A program made the translations under genes and the position numbers. A stretch of 31,971 bases of DNA from a virus: positions 1-31,971 of IMG/VR virus record IMGVR_UViG_3300023296_000032; one strand, written 5' to 3'. Below, piece by piece: positions 13,156 to 21,993 of the stretch (position 1 is its first letter; the number at the start of each line of letters is the position of its first letter). Under the pieces are notes generated by a model. The model worked only from the letters and a program-made list of their open reading frames with translations. It had not been told where the DNA came from and did no database searches.

Positions 13156-13241
13156 CCAGTTGGTCCCCCAAATATAGCAAGAAGACACATCATTATAATT
13201 AGTATTGCTGTAAATCTATAATTCATCCTGAGAACCCCCAT
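13152..13241 (-). CDS. Single-pass membrane peptide (29 aa)
   Basis: The ATG at 13241 is preceded by AGAGG at a suitable distance. An in-frame ATG at 13226 would shorten it by five residues. The peptide is one hydrophobic helix (FTAILIIMMCLLAIFGG). Its stop overlaps the GTG start of the secreted Cys protein. Tiny membrane peptides like this accompany lysis genes in many phages. Confidence 0.5.
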   Translation of the reverse strand: MGVLRMNYRFTAILIIMMCLLAIFGGPTG

Positions 13242-13287
13242 ATTAATTGCCTCTCTTTATAAGAAGCTGTTTAAAATTTATATTCAT

Positions 13288-13665
13288 TTACTTTCTTTTA
13301 ATTAAATCTGTTGCTTTTAAACCATAGACACTTGCAATTACACCCACAAAAATACTCTGATACCAGAATGGTAAGTTACCAAAGTGCTCAAAGAATAAAT
13401 TCATTTTTTCCATATGAGTAGGATTATCTGACCATACAGAAAATGCCAACATTACTATAGGCAATGAAAGTAGGATTAAAATAAATTCATCTTTCCAATC
13501 TGACTGTCTAGCCTCTAGTAATTTACCAGAGTACTCTAAGTCACCCGTTGCCATCTTAGCTGCGTGGTTCATCTGGGCATCTGCCATCAGCATCTTAGTC
13601 TTTTGTTTATTTTTATAAATATGACTACCTGCTTGGACAGCTAATTTAATTGCACTAAACCACAT
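13288..13665 (-). CDS. Putative holin (125 aa, two membrane segments)
   Basis: An N-terminal helix with positive charges (KLAVQAGSHIYKNKQKTKML) is followed by a long soluble helix, a first transmembrane segment at about 61-78 (FILILLSLPIVMLAFSVW), a loop, a second at about 99-117 (FWYQSIFVGVIASVYGL) and a basic tail (LIKRK). The size, topology and place upstream of an M15 endolysin fit a holin that releases it. I recall this type from marine phages. Holin activity is inferred from context. Confidence 0.65.
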   Translation of the reverse strand: MWFSAIKLAVQAGSHIYKNKQKTKMLMADAQMNHAAKMATGDLEYSGKLLEARQSDWKDEFILILLSLPIVMLAFSVWSDNPTHMEKMNLFFEHFGNLPFWYQSIFVGVIASVYGLKATDLIKRK

Positions 13666-13666
13666 A

Positions 13667-13771
13667 TTAAAATAGTGTTATGCCTATAACGAAACCTACA
13701 GCTGCACTGATAACACAGTGTCTGTGATTAGTCCATAGTTTTTCTAGTTCTGTTTTTAATATTTGTATCAT
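13667..13771 (-). CDS. Small membrane peptide (34 aa)
   Basis: The ATG at 13771 has an excellent ribosome site (AAGGAG). The peptide has a charged N-terminal half (MIQILKTELEKLWTNHRH) and a C-terminal hydrophobic helix (CVISAAVGFVIGITLF). Its stop lies 1 base before the holin ATG, so it is probably co-translated with the holin and may modulate it. Confidence 0.5.
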   Translation of the reverse strand: MIQILKTELEKLWTNHRHCVISAAVGFVIGITLF

Positions 13772-13785
13772 ATTATCTCCTTATA

Positions 13786-13962
13786 TTAGTTATTAAAAAA
13801 ATTATAGATACCACCAATCATACTTGCAATTAGAATGAGTACCCATACTGCTCCTTTACCTTTATTAATATCTGCTCTTAAATTTTTAGTTTCACTTCTA
13901 AGTTCTTTTATTTCCCTTACTAGGAAATCTATTTTAACTTCTGTGGCTGATTTTCTAGGCAT
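13786..13962 (-). CDS. XhlA-like small membrane protein (58 aa)
   Basis: From the ATG at 13962, which overlaps the stop of the 1203-aa gene (TAATG): a soluble N-terminal coiled coil (FLVREIKELRSETKNLRADI) followed by a C-terminal transmembrane helix (AVWVLILIASMIGGIYNF). This is the layout of XhlA-type haemolysin/holin partner proteins of phages. The resemblance is in layout rather than a verified match. It opens the lysis block. Confidence 0.6.
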   Translation of the reverse strand: MPRKSATEVKIDFLVREIKELRSETKNLRADINKGKGAVWVLILIASMIGGIYNFFNN

Positions 13963-16900
13963 TAGTTCTTCTTATCAAAAGGACTAGGGATTGTTAATGG
14001 TTCTCTTAGATCAGCAAAAGTTGCCTGCTCTAATTTAATCTTATATTTATCTGCTAACTCCCTAATTTTAGTTGCAGTTTTTTGTATCTTTAATTCGGCT
14101 GTGTCTCTATTGATTAAACCTTTTCTAAATTCATTCTTTACTATATTAATCTGCTCTTTATATCCATCTATCGTTCTCTTTAATTCAAATGTTTTTGAAG
14201 TCTTAAGTTTATCTAAATCTGCTCTTTCAAATTTAAATCCTAATGTAGTTAGTAAAGCACCTAATTCACTTTGATCACTCTTAAAAGGAGAATCCAAACC
14301 TTTTCTTGTAGATTCTAGTTTTCTACTTGAGTATGATCCTGGTAAGAAAGGCATATTGGGTATAACTTTTTCAAACAGAGTATTGAGTCTAACTTTTATA
14401 TCTTCACTAGGTATACCTGTTTGACCTTTAATTTTTTGTTGTCTAAATAAATCATACCCCATTAAAGGGAACATAACCTCACCAGCTAATCCTAAAGAAG
14501 GTTGTAGGGGTGCTGGTAATCCAGGAATACCTGGAGATCCTAAATCCATTATATCTCCACCTGGTACAAATCTAGTTATATCTATATACATGGGTGGTTT
14601 TGTTTCGCTATCTTTGCCAATCTTAGGCATAGGTACTTTAATATTTCTGTGGGGTAGAAATCCCATTCCCATAAATCTTCCTTGTTTTCTTTCTGGCATA
14701 ACACCTCTTTCTGCATCTTCATCTCCACCACCTATAAGATCACCTATTTTGTTTAGTCCATAACCTATAGTTGCATACTTTGCATATTTCCAAGGTCTAA
14801 CAATAGCTGTCTCTGCTAATAGTGGTATAATTCTATATGTATATGCAAGGAATGGAGTAACACTATTTCTCATCCAATTAATTGCAGGTGCATCAATGTT
14901 ATAATCTATAAAAGATTTTCTAGCATCTAATGCTGCATCCTGGAAAGAAAATCCTTTTGCTATTCTGTCTTGGTAAACTGATAATCTAAATACTTGGTCT
15001 TCAAATTGATAAAATTTTGTAAGACTAGAAAATATATTATTTGATTTTACATCCTGAAGTACATTATTAGCTGCATTAAGTGAGTTATCCATTACATTTT
15101 TAGACTCATCAAAACTATAAGGAAACTTTTTACCACCTTGAAATTGTTTTAATTCTACATTTACAAAGTCTGCCTCAAATACACCATGTCTTGTAGCAGA
15201 TTCTACTAACTTAGATCTTTGTAAAACCTTTTTACCATCTTTAGTTATAGTCTTACCATGTGTGGTTAAAGCTTTCCATGCTGGTTTTAAATATTTGTAT
15301 TGGGCATCTACCAAATCATGTAATATAAAATTACTCATTACATTATTTACGTGTACAGTAGGATTCCATGCAGTTTTAGATACCTTCCATATTGAGTTAT
15401 ATTTTCTATAGGTTTTATAAAAGTCTTGTTGTTGTACATTCTTATTAACTGCAACTAAATTTTTGTATACTTCTGTAGGTACATACTTACCTGCTAAATT
15501 ACCATACCGAAATTTACCAGCAGTCTGACCCATAGTAGTTTCTGGCATTTGTGTATAGCCATTCTTCTTACCTATAGGTAATGTATTCAATGAATCATAT
15601 ACCCACTCTTGTTTTGATATACTATTATATAATCTAAACTGACTTAAAGTTTCTGCAAATCCTCTACCTGTTTCTGCAATACCAAATGCTGCATCTTCAA
15701 TTTCACTAAGACCTACTCTTTGTTGTTTTGTAAGTTCCCAACGTATATCAACTTGTACTTCCTCTAATTTTTTCTTTTTATCTGCAAGTAGGAATGTTTT
15801 TCTCTTTTTACTTCTTGTAGCTTTTATGGCTGCATCAGAGTCATCTATTATTTTTTTAATATTAACTTTAGAACTAGGTGCTAACTCCCACCCTCTATGT
15901 CCTTTAATTTCTTTTCCTTTACCTATTGCTGATTCAAATAATTTTGTTTTCTTATTTTGTATTTCTGTTGTAGTAGTGAATGCTTTTTGCTTTTTATATA
16001 TTTCATCATACTGCTTTAGAGTAATTGTATCCGTTACACCTCTTGTTTTTAATTCTTCACCAAAAGGTCTGTCCTCAGTCTTACCCTTATATGATCTCTT
16101 TAAATATATATCTTTATTTCTTTTAAAAGTTTGTGGGGTAATAAGACCCATATCAACATAGTGTTGACCAATCTCAGTAATCATTTCCCTAGCTTCTTTA
16201 CTTAAATTTTGTATAGCTTTTGGTGCGGATTTAATTTTAATATCACCCTGTATTAAATTGTGTAATACAACTTGCTCATCAGGAGTTAAATTAGCATTAA
16301 TTTTCTTTGCCATAAAATTAAACTTCATTCCAGTATGATTAGCAAATCCTTGAGACTCTGCTTTTAAACCCTTTATACTTGATGGTAATTTATATCCATC
16401 TATAAAATTTCTACCTAGCCAATCAAATAATGTTTCACTAAGTTCCACAGTTTTATCTTCACCTTTACCAAAAGTTCTATCTATTTTAATATGTCTTGAA
16501 CCTCTAATACCTACAGCACCCGCAACAGCACCTGCAAATGCTCTACTAAGTTTTGTAGTTATTGGTGCTTCTTCATCAGTTCCTGCGTATCCTATAATCC
16601 CACCTGCACCAGCAGCACCTGCCTCTGCACCATACTCACCATTAGTTAAGTAGTTTAATGCTGGCTTACCAAATTTTCTTTGGTAAGGTTCGACTATATA
16701 ATCTCTAAATATTTTCCTTGGTCCTCTTAATAATTCTGTTTTATTTTTAGTAATCATATCTTCACTAATAATATCATCACCCATTTTAATTTCTTCTCTA
16801 GCTTGTTTGGCTACATCCTCTTGACCTGCACCACTAGTTATCTTTACATTCTTTAACTTAGCATCGTTAGCAGCTTTAACATTAGGTTCAAAACCTGGTA

Positions 16901-17573
16901 TACCTAGGGATTCCCTAGTAAATACTTTCTCACCTCTTAATTTTTTAGCCACACCTGCGATTATAGGGGATACTATTGCACCACCTACTGCACTAGCGGC
17001 AGCTTGTTTAGCCCTGCTATCTAATATACTTTCATCATCAACATAACCTAAACCACCTACAATACCAGCACTAACAAATCCATATTTTGCTGCTTTGTAT
17101 AATACTTTAGTTTTAGTTACAGGTATTAACCATCCTGCAGGATCTAATAAAGCACTTCCAAAATAAGCACCTGCAACTGCCCAATTAGTGGACCCATCAG
17201 GATCCCTCATGTACTCATATAATTTTTTTTGATCAGCCTTCATTTCTTCGGTATTACCAAATCCAAGATTCTTTTCTGACATTTGTGCCACACCTCTAAC
17301 TGTATCTGAGAATCCTAACTTAGTTGCAAACCCTACTTTTTCCCATAAACTTTTATCGCCATCGTAGGTATCTTCAGACTCTGACATAAACTTTTCAAAA
17401 GGATTTTCATTTTCTAAATCAACATTAGATCCAGGATTTCCTTTATCTGTTATTTTAAATTTTTGAGTTTCTTCTGTAGGTAATAGATGACTAAATGGAT
17501 TTACATCTACATCTATATTATCAGGTATTTTAGCATCTTTAGGTGGTAGTAGATGGTCAAATTCATTTGCCAT
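13962..17573 (-). CDS. Very large probable internal/ejection virion protein (1203 aa)
   Basis: The longest gene here. The N-terminus repeats a short motif (FDHLLP at 5-10, FSHLLP at 27-32). Glycine/alanine-rich hydrophobic stretches follow at about 130-215 and 320-360, which could insert in membranes. Around residues 735-960 lies a segment with AWNPTVHVNNVMSNF (M746), FEDQVFRLSVYQDRIAKG, then FIDYNIDAPAINWMRN and FLAYTYRIIP, resembling the LPD38 domain of large polyvalent phage proteins. The C-terminus is helical and charged. In short-tailed phages such large proteins are packed in the head and injected with the DNA, as T7 gp16 is. I see no lytic transglycosylase or protease motif. Role inferred from size and position. 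Confidence 0.65.
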   Translation of the reverse strand: MANEFDHLLPPKDAKIPDNIDVDVNPFSHLLPTEETQKFKITDKGNPGSNVDLENENPFEKFMSESEDTYDGDKSLWEKVGFATKLGFSDTVRGVAQMSEKNLGFGNTEEMKADQKKLYEYMRDPDGSTNWAVAGAYFGSALLDPAGWLIPVTKTKVLYKAAKYGFVSAGIVGGLGYVDDESILDSRAKQAAASAVGGAIVSPIIAGVAKKLRGEKVFTRESLGIPGFEPNVKAANDAKLKNVKITSGAGQEDVAKQAREEIKMGDDIISEDMITKNKTELLRGPRKIFRDYIVEPYQRKFGKPALNYLTNGEYGAEAGAAGAGGIIGYAGTDEEAPITTKLSRAFAGAVAGAVGIRGSRHIKIDRTFGKGEDKTVELSETLFDWLGRNFIDGYKLPSSIKGLKAESQGFANHTGMKFNFMAKKINANLTPDEQVVLHNLIQGDIKIKSAPKAIQNLSKEAREMITEIGQHYVDMGLITPQTFKRNKDIYLKRSYKGKTEDRPFGEELKTRGVTDTITLKQYDEIYKKQKAFTTTTEIQNKKTKLFESAIGKGKEIKGHRGWELAPSSKVNIKKIIDDSDAAIKATRSKKRKTFLLADKKKKLEEVQVDIRWELTKQQRVGLSEIEDAAFGIAETGRGFAETLSQFRLYNSISKQEWVYDSLNTLPIGKKNGYTQMPETTMGQTAGKFRYGNLAGKYVPTEVYKNLVAVNKNVQQQDFYKTYRKYNSIWKVSKTAWNPTVHVNNVMSNFILHDLVDAQYKYLKPAWKALTTHGKTITKDGKKVLQRSKLVESATRHGVFEADFVNVELKQFQGGKKFPYSFDESKNVMDNSLNAANNVLQDVKSNNIFSSLTKFYQFEDQVFRLSVYQDRIAKGFSFQDAALDARKSFIDYNIDAPAINWMRNSVTPFLAYTYRIIPLLAETAIVRPWKYAKYATIGYGLNKIGDLIGGGDEDAERGVMPERKQGRFMGMGFLPHRNIKVPMPKIGKDSETKPPMYIDITRFVPGGDIMDLGSPGIPGLPAPLQPSLGLAGEVMFPLMGYDLFRQQKIKGQTGIPSEDIKVRLNTLFEKVIPNMPFLPGSYSSRKLESTRKGLDSPFKSDQSELGALLTTLGFKFERADLDKLKTSKTFELKRTIDGYKEQINIVKNEFRKGLINRDTAELKIQKTATKIRELADKYKIKLEQATFADLREPLTIPSPFDKKN

Positions 17574-17575
17574 TT

Positions 17576-18607
17576 TTATAAACCATAATCATTAGGTTCA
17601 TATCCTAAAGATTTTAGTAAATCTTTTGCTTCCTGTACAGCACTTTCATTACCAATTGATTTCTGATAATTTATTGCTCTTCTAGCATTGGTTACAACTT
17701 CGGGTTCAACAGAATTAGTTGTTGCTGCACCAGCATAAGTTTTACCTTCACTAGGTAAGTACTGTTCCTGAAACCATCTGTTATAAATGTATTGATTTTG
17801 AGTAGTTTTATCAGATATTGTACCATCTTTTAAACCCTTTTTATAATCTTCATTATATCCTTTAGCAGTAGCAAAGTCACCTGTTAGAGTATCTTTATCT
17901 CTATTAAATACATTATCTGCCATTGATTTATATCTAGCTCTCTCTGTTGAGTCCATGGCTAAATATCTAGTTTCAGCTTTTTCTTTACCATCACCAAATA
18001 TTTGTTCGTATGTAGGTAAAGCAGTTGTCTTCATTTCTGTTTTTTCTGGTACAGCTTCAGTTACCTGTGGTCCAACTTGTGTTCCTTTAACAGCTGGTGT
18101 AATAACTTCTTCTGTAGTCTCAGTTATAGGAGTAGACTTAGGTATCTGTAACTGTGCAGTCATAGTACCAATTTTAGAGTCACCTGTAGTTAATCCCATA
18201 ATAGTTTTTTCTCTTTCTTTTATAGCATTAAATCTACTTTCAGCTCTTTTTGTATAACTACTATCTGTAGCTTTTAAATATTGTTTTAGTTTATCTGCTT
18301 TAATTTCTGGGTTATCACCTAATTGAATTAAGATATTTTTGTAGTCATTGACATCACCTGTAATAAAATTATTCTGACCCATATATTCTGCTACGTCTAC
18401 ACCAAATTGTCCAGAGAGTTTATCATAAGTTTCTTTTCTAGATTTTTCTTTTTTTTCAAACTCTGGTAAAGTATTTTCATAAAAGTTTAAACCTGCTCTT
18501 TGAATAATCTCACCTTTCATTTTATCTTTAGCTGCTACTTCTGCATTGTACTGACCCATAGCACCTGTAGCTACACCCTGTATCATTCTTCCAAAATCTA
18601 TTGCCAT
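17576..18607 (-). CDS. Probable virion-internal protein (343 aa)
   Basis: The N-terminus (MAIDFGRMIQGVATGAMGQY) is weakly hydrophobic. It is followed by a long helical, charged part (EFEKKEKSRKETYDKLSGQF) and a low-complexity TPxxETTEEVITPAVKG-type linker near residues 175-200. No known domain is seen. It sits two bases upstream of the 1203-aa gene and directly follows other virion genes, so it is probably a structural or ejection protein. Confidence 0.55.
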   Translation of the reverse strand: MAIDFGRMIQGVATGAMGQYNAEVAAKDKMKGEIIQRAGLNFYENTLPEFEKKEKSRKETYDKLSGQFGVDVAEYMGQNNFITGDVNDYKNILIQLGDNPEIKADKLKQYLKATDSSYTKRAESRFNAIKEREKTIMGLTTGDSKIGTMTAQLQIPKSTPITETTEEVITPAVKGTQVGPQVTEAVPEKTEMKTTALPTYEQIFGDGKEKAETRYLAMDSTERARYKSMADNVFNRDKDTLTGDFATAKGYNEDYKKGLKDGTISDKTTQNQYIYNRWFQEQYLPSEGKTYAGAATTNSVEPEVVTNARRAINYQKSIGNESAVQEAKDLLKSLGYEPNDYGL

Positions 18608-19125
18608 TATATAATCTCCTCTTCTTTAGGTTGTGGTGCAGCCATTAAACCTTTTTGCTCAGGTTGTTTTTTAATTTCTTCTTGCACACCTTTAGATGCT
18701 TTCTCAAATTCTTGTTTACTTTTTTTAACATCCAATATAGATTTCATCTCTGTATTGTTTGTTAAATCCTGCATAGATATTCTAAATTTCTTAACACCAC
18801 CTTGAATACCAATTGTAGCTATCATTTTCATAATAGGTTCTGTAATAATAAATGCAACATCAGGAGTCCACTTACCTTCTGTAAATCCACTAAATACAAT
18901 GATTCTTCCAATAGCTTCTACAGGAATACCTGCATCTAACATACCAATAACTTGCTCAGCAAATTGTGGTTCAGTTAATTTCTCCCAGACATACTCTGCA
19001 GCTTCTGCTGTGTTTGTATATTGGGGTGGATGTTCCCAAGCAGAGTTGCCTGGTTTATCAGTTAATCCTTGACCAGGAATTGGTGCGTCAAAAGGGTTGT
19101 TAGGTGCTTCTTGAAATTGATTCAT
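18607..19125 (-). CDS. Conserved marine-phage virion-associated protein (172 aa)
   Basis: The start (MNQFQEAPNNPFDAPIPGQG, then LTDKPGNSAWEHPPQYTNT) followed by a helical region with EGKWTPDVAFIITEPIMKMI resembles a family I recall from marine phages that begins with a proline-rich APIPGQSLTDEP-type segment and is found near structural genes. The C-terminus is charged (KKSKQEFEKASKGVQEEIKK). Its exact place in the particle is unknown. The stop overlaps the ATG of the 343-aa gene by one base. Confidence 0.6.
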   Translation of the reverse strand: MNQFQEAPNNPFDAPIPGQGLTDKPGNSAWEHPPQYTNTAEAAEYVWEKLTEPQFAEQVIGMLDAGIPVEAIGRIIVFSGFTEGKWTPDVAFIITEPIMKMIATIGIQGGVKKFRISMQDLTNNTEMKSILDVKKSKQEFEKASKGVQEEIKKQPEQKGLMAAPQPKEEEII

Positions 19126-19132
19126 ATATATC

Positions 19133-19486
19133 CTATGTTAAGTCTCTTTTATATTCTCTATCTTTACCCATGGCATTCATTAATCTTCTTTCCCACTCAT
19201 AATTTAAATCTTTACCATCTACAGTTTCAGGACCACGAATATTACCTGCTGTGTCGGATCTCTCACTACCCATTCTGCCACCATAACTAGGTGCTGTAAC
19301 AGATGTACTTGGAATCTCGTAATCTCCACCAACTCCTCCTTTATTCATTAAACTACCAGCCAATGCTCCACCTATTTTACTACCCCATGCTGCACCTGTA
19401 GGTCCACCTATAGAACCTCCAATAGCACCTCCTGCCCATACTGCCGTATCCTTTACTTTATCTTTAACCCACTTTTTAAATGACAT
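19133..19486 (-). CDS. Glycine-rich hydrophobic virion protein (117 aa)
   Basis: A basic start (MSFKKWVKDKVKDTAVW) leads into a Gly/Ala-rich membrane-like segment (GGAIGGSIGGPTGAAWGSKI, then GGALAGSL) at about 19-45, then a polar tail (NYEWERRLMNAMGKDREYKR). Segments of this type occur in small phage proteins thought to cross the cell envelope during DNA ejection. That role is inferred from composition and neighbours. Confidence 0.55.
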   Translation of the reverse strand: MSFKKWVKDKVKDTAVWAGGAIGGSIGGPTGAAWGSKIGGALAGSLMNKGGVGGDYEIPSTSVTAPSYGGRMGSERSDTAGNIRGPETVDGKDLNYEWERRLMNAMGKDREYKRDLT

Positions 19487-19498
19487 TATACTCTCCTA

Positions 19499-20872
19499 TT
19501 ATGATAATAAATTAAAACCAAACTTACCTATCATCTGATACATAGAATCTTTAGATGCCTGATCCTGTAAATCTATTGCTGTAGATCTTTCAAGTGCAGC
19601 CATTGCTAAATTATGATTTCTATTCTGTGCATTCTCAGAAGCAGTATTAACCCATGAAGCTTCATCTCTCCATTGTTGCCATGCTGCTGACATTGCCCAG
19701 TTAGATAATCCCAATAGATTCTGTGCGTTAGTTTGATTGACAGCATTAACTGCTGCAGTGTTTGCAGTATTAATACCTCTTCTCCAAACTACATTTGATT
19801 GGTCTATCTCTCTTTGATTGTTAACGTTAAATTGATCTCTTTGATTTTCTATGGTTGAGTTAAACTGATTAATAGCAGACTCTCTTTCTGCGTTAGCCTG
19901 ATCAACTGCTACTGAATTTTGTGCGTTTAAGGATGCTATCTTATTTGTTTCACTAGTTGCATACTGACCCATTGCATCTGATCTAGCTGCATTCTGTTCA
20001 GCCATTTGTGAACTCATGTTATCATAGAATTGATTAATTTGATTCTGGCTACTAGCATTAAATTGAAATGCTGCATTTGCTGCTGCTTGATCTGACATTA
20101 AGAATGATTGTCTTGCTTGCATATTAGACAAACTAGCTTGTTGATTATTAGACAAGTTAGCCATATCCATTTGTAAATATGATTGAGCATTTGTAATTGC
20201 AGCTTGCTGATTATTTGCAAGATTCTGAAATATCATTTGCTTATAAGTATCTGCATCTGCTTTAGCAATTGGTATAGCAGAGTTCATGATACCTTCGGCT
20301 AATGCCTCAGCTGCCATAGAACTTTGACTCATACCTCTATTAGCCATAGCTGCTTCAGTTGCTTTAGCTGCACCTCTAGCCCATACTGGTAAAGGATTAC
20401 CTGCTGCTACTGCTGTTTCAACATCACTTTGTAAACTTGCTAGCTGACCTCTAACTGTAGAATCTGTACTAACAGTTCCTGTTTGTGCTACTGCAGGTGC
20501 TGTTACTGTACCTTGTGCCCCAGTCATAGTAGGAGTTGATGCTGCTACTCCTGATGCAGTATAAACATTAGCTGCTTGTGTAGTAGGTACTGTAGTTGCT
20601 GTAGAGGTTGGTGCTGCTGCTCCAGTTATTGTAGGTGTTGTTGCACCTGTAGGTGTAGCTGCTGCTACTGTCCCACTAACTCCTGCAGTACTCATTAATT
20701 CATTACTTGCTACATTTTGTAATTGCGGAGATATAGTAGTCCCCGTAGGCATAGTAGGATTAGCTACTATAGACTCAATCAGTGAAGTAGCTTTACTTGA
20801 TGTAGTTTGATTACTAGATGTAGGCTTAACTGAGCCTGTCTGTAAGTTAACTGTATCTACTGTAGCTGCCAT
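19499..20872 (-). CDS. Low-complexity and coiled-coil structural protein (457 aa)
   Basis: Residues about 1-140 are a Thr/Ala/Pro-rich low-complexity region. Residues about 200-400 are Asn/Gln/Ala-rich and probably form a long helical rod (NQFYDNMSSQMAEQNAARSD; INQFNSTIENQRDQFNVNNQ). The end is aromatic (WAMSAAWQQWRDEASW). This fits an extended virion protein, either internal or tail-associated. No catalytic motif is seen. It lies between fibre-type genes and the ejection-protein candidates. Confidence 0.6.
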   Translation of the reverse strand: MAATVDTVNLQTGSVKPTSSNQTTSSKATSLIESIVANPTMPTGTTISPQLQNVASNELMSTAGVSGTVAAATPTGATTPTITGAAAPTSTATTVPTTQAANVYTASGVAASTPTMTGAQGTVTAPAVAQTGTVSTDSTVRGQLASLQSDVETAVAAGNPLPVWARGAAKATEAAMANRGMSQSSMAAEALAEGIMNSAIPIAKADADTYKQMIFQNLANNQQAAITNAQSYLQMDMANLSNNQQASLSNMQARQSFLMSDQAAANAAFQFNASSQNQINQFYDNMSSQMAEQNAARSDAMGQYATSETNKIASLNAQNSVAVDQANAERESAINQFNSTIENQRDQFNVNNQREIDQSNVVWRRGINTANTAAVNAVNQTNAQNLLGLSNWAMSAAWQQWRDEASWVNTASENAQNRNHNLAMAALERSTAIDLQDQASKDSMYQMIGKFGFNLLS

Positions 20873-20875
20873 AAT

Positions 20876-20998
20876 TTATCTTCCTTGTCCGTTATATTTT
20901 TTAAATGTTGAACTCTTGTTTAAACTTTTAGTGTGCCTTCTGGGTCTCTTTGGTGGTTTATCTCTTTTTATGTAGTGTGAAAAATTCTGTTTAGCCAT
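20876..20998 (-). CDS. Tiny basic protein conserved in marine phages (40 aa)
   Basis: The frame from the ATG at 20998 gives MAKQNFSHYIKRDKPPKRPR, then RHTKSLNKSSTFKKYNGQGR: about one third of residues are K or R. I recall near-identical short proteins next to structural genes in several marine phages. It ends 4 bases before the 457-aa gene. It could bind DNA or RNA in the particle, but no function is established. Confidence 0.65.
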   Translation of the reverse strand: MAKQNFSHYIKRDKPPKRPRRHTKSLNKSSTFKKYNGQGR

Positions 20999-21003
20999 GG
21001 GTA

Positions 21004-21363
21004 TTACTTAGGCAGGCTTACCTTAACTGCAGCTATATCAACTTTCCAACTATCAATTCCATCATCATATATTTTTTCAAGTTGAGATTCCCATGTACCA
21101 TATGCTTTTCTTCTCATATCTAAAATTGTTCTAGCAACAACAGCATCATTAATTGTTAAACCCCATTCTTGACAATAAGTAAAATCAAATCCAGAAGGTA
21201 CTGTGTTTAATAATTGTAATTCAGTAAATGTATCTTTAGTCAATAATAAAAAAGCATCATTACTTGGTGTTTGTGCTATTATTGTAACATCTCTTTGAAT
21301 TGGATTTTCTATAGTTCCAAAGAACGTCTCCCAATTACTGGCTTCAATTTTATATAACTTCAT
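21004..21363 (-). CDS. Tail-fibre-associated protein / chaperone candidate (119 aa)
   Basis: The C-terminal segment AYGTWESQLEKIYDDGIDSW, followed by K..IAAVKVSLPK, belongs to a motif (YPSIEDQLDxxYxDGIDxWKxxIxxVKxxxPKP) that recurs in proteins encoded beside tail fibres of marine phages and resembles fibre assembly chaperones. The N-terminal part is a small alpha/beta domain. It overlaps the preceding gene by 14 bases and lies just downstream of the propeller genes, in keeping with a role in fibre assembly. Confidence 0.65.
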   Translation of the reverse strand: MKLYKIEASNWETFFGTIENPIQRDVTIIAQTPSNDAFLLLTKDTFTELQLLNTVPSGFDFTYCQEWGLTINDAVVARTILDMRRKAYGTWESQLEKIYDDGIDSWKVDIAAVKVSLPK

Positions 21364-21958
21364 CTTCTACTCCTATAAGTTTTATCTTATCTTTTGGGTT
21401 AATATTTCCTTCAAGAATTTTTGTTTCTTTAGGAATTAAACCTATACTCTTTAATGCGTTCCATGTATAGGGATTACTCATGGCATTTCTTAATTTAGCT
21501 GGAGATGGTCTGCCATTAGCAATCATTTCAGCTTGTATTTCTCTACCAATATTTACAGTAAATTCATTAGCTGCATTAGCTTCAAACATTTCTTCATCAC
21601 TATAACCTTCTATTCTTGTAGGTTCTGCAATCACATAAAGTTCTTTTAATAGTTTATTTAGAATTTCAATCTCTTTTTTATTAAGTTCAAAGGCTTCTTT
21701 AGCTGCTGGTTGATGACTTTCACCTTCCAATATTTCAGCTTTAAGTTCTAAGATTTCATGTTCTAAACCATGACCACCATTTTGTAGATGTTTTAGTTTA
21801 GCAAGTTTAGCTTGATCTTTTAAATTTCCTACTTCTTCCAGTACAGCTGCTCTAACTCTACCCTCTAAAAAACCTTTTAAAGTTTTTATTTTTTCCCAAG
21901 CAGTATCTCCTATTACTTGGTATCTGTAATTGAACTCTGTATTTAGTTTTGATGCCAT
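21350..21958 (-). CDS. Conserved coiled-coil protein next to tail fibres (202 aa)
   Basis: The sequence MASKLNTEFNYRYQVIGDTA, then WEKIKTLKGFLEGRVRAA with a long coiled coil (HEILELKAEILEGESHQPAA) and a C-terminal segment AMSNPYTWNALKSIGLIPKE, belongs to a family I recall beside fibre genes of marine phages. Its function is unknown; a chaperone or minor tail role is plausible. It overlaps the 119-aa gene, so both are probably made together. Confidence 0.65.
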   Translation of the reverse strand: MASKLNTEFNYRYQVIGDTAWEKIKTLKGFLEGRVRAAVLEEVGNLKDQAKLAKLKHLQNGGHGLEHEILELKAEILEGESHQPAAKEAFELNKKEIEILNKLLKELYVIAEPTRIEGYSDEEMFEANAANEFTVNIGREIQAEMIANGRPSPAKLRNAMSNPYTWNALKSIGLIPKETKILEGNINPKDKIKLIGVEDEVI

Positions 21959-21993
21959 GTTGTTATCTTCTTTCTATGTTGTTGTTATTAATT

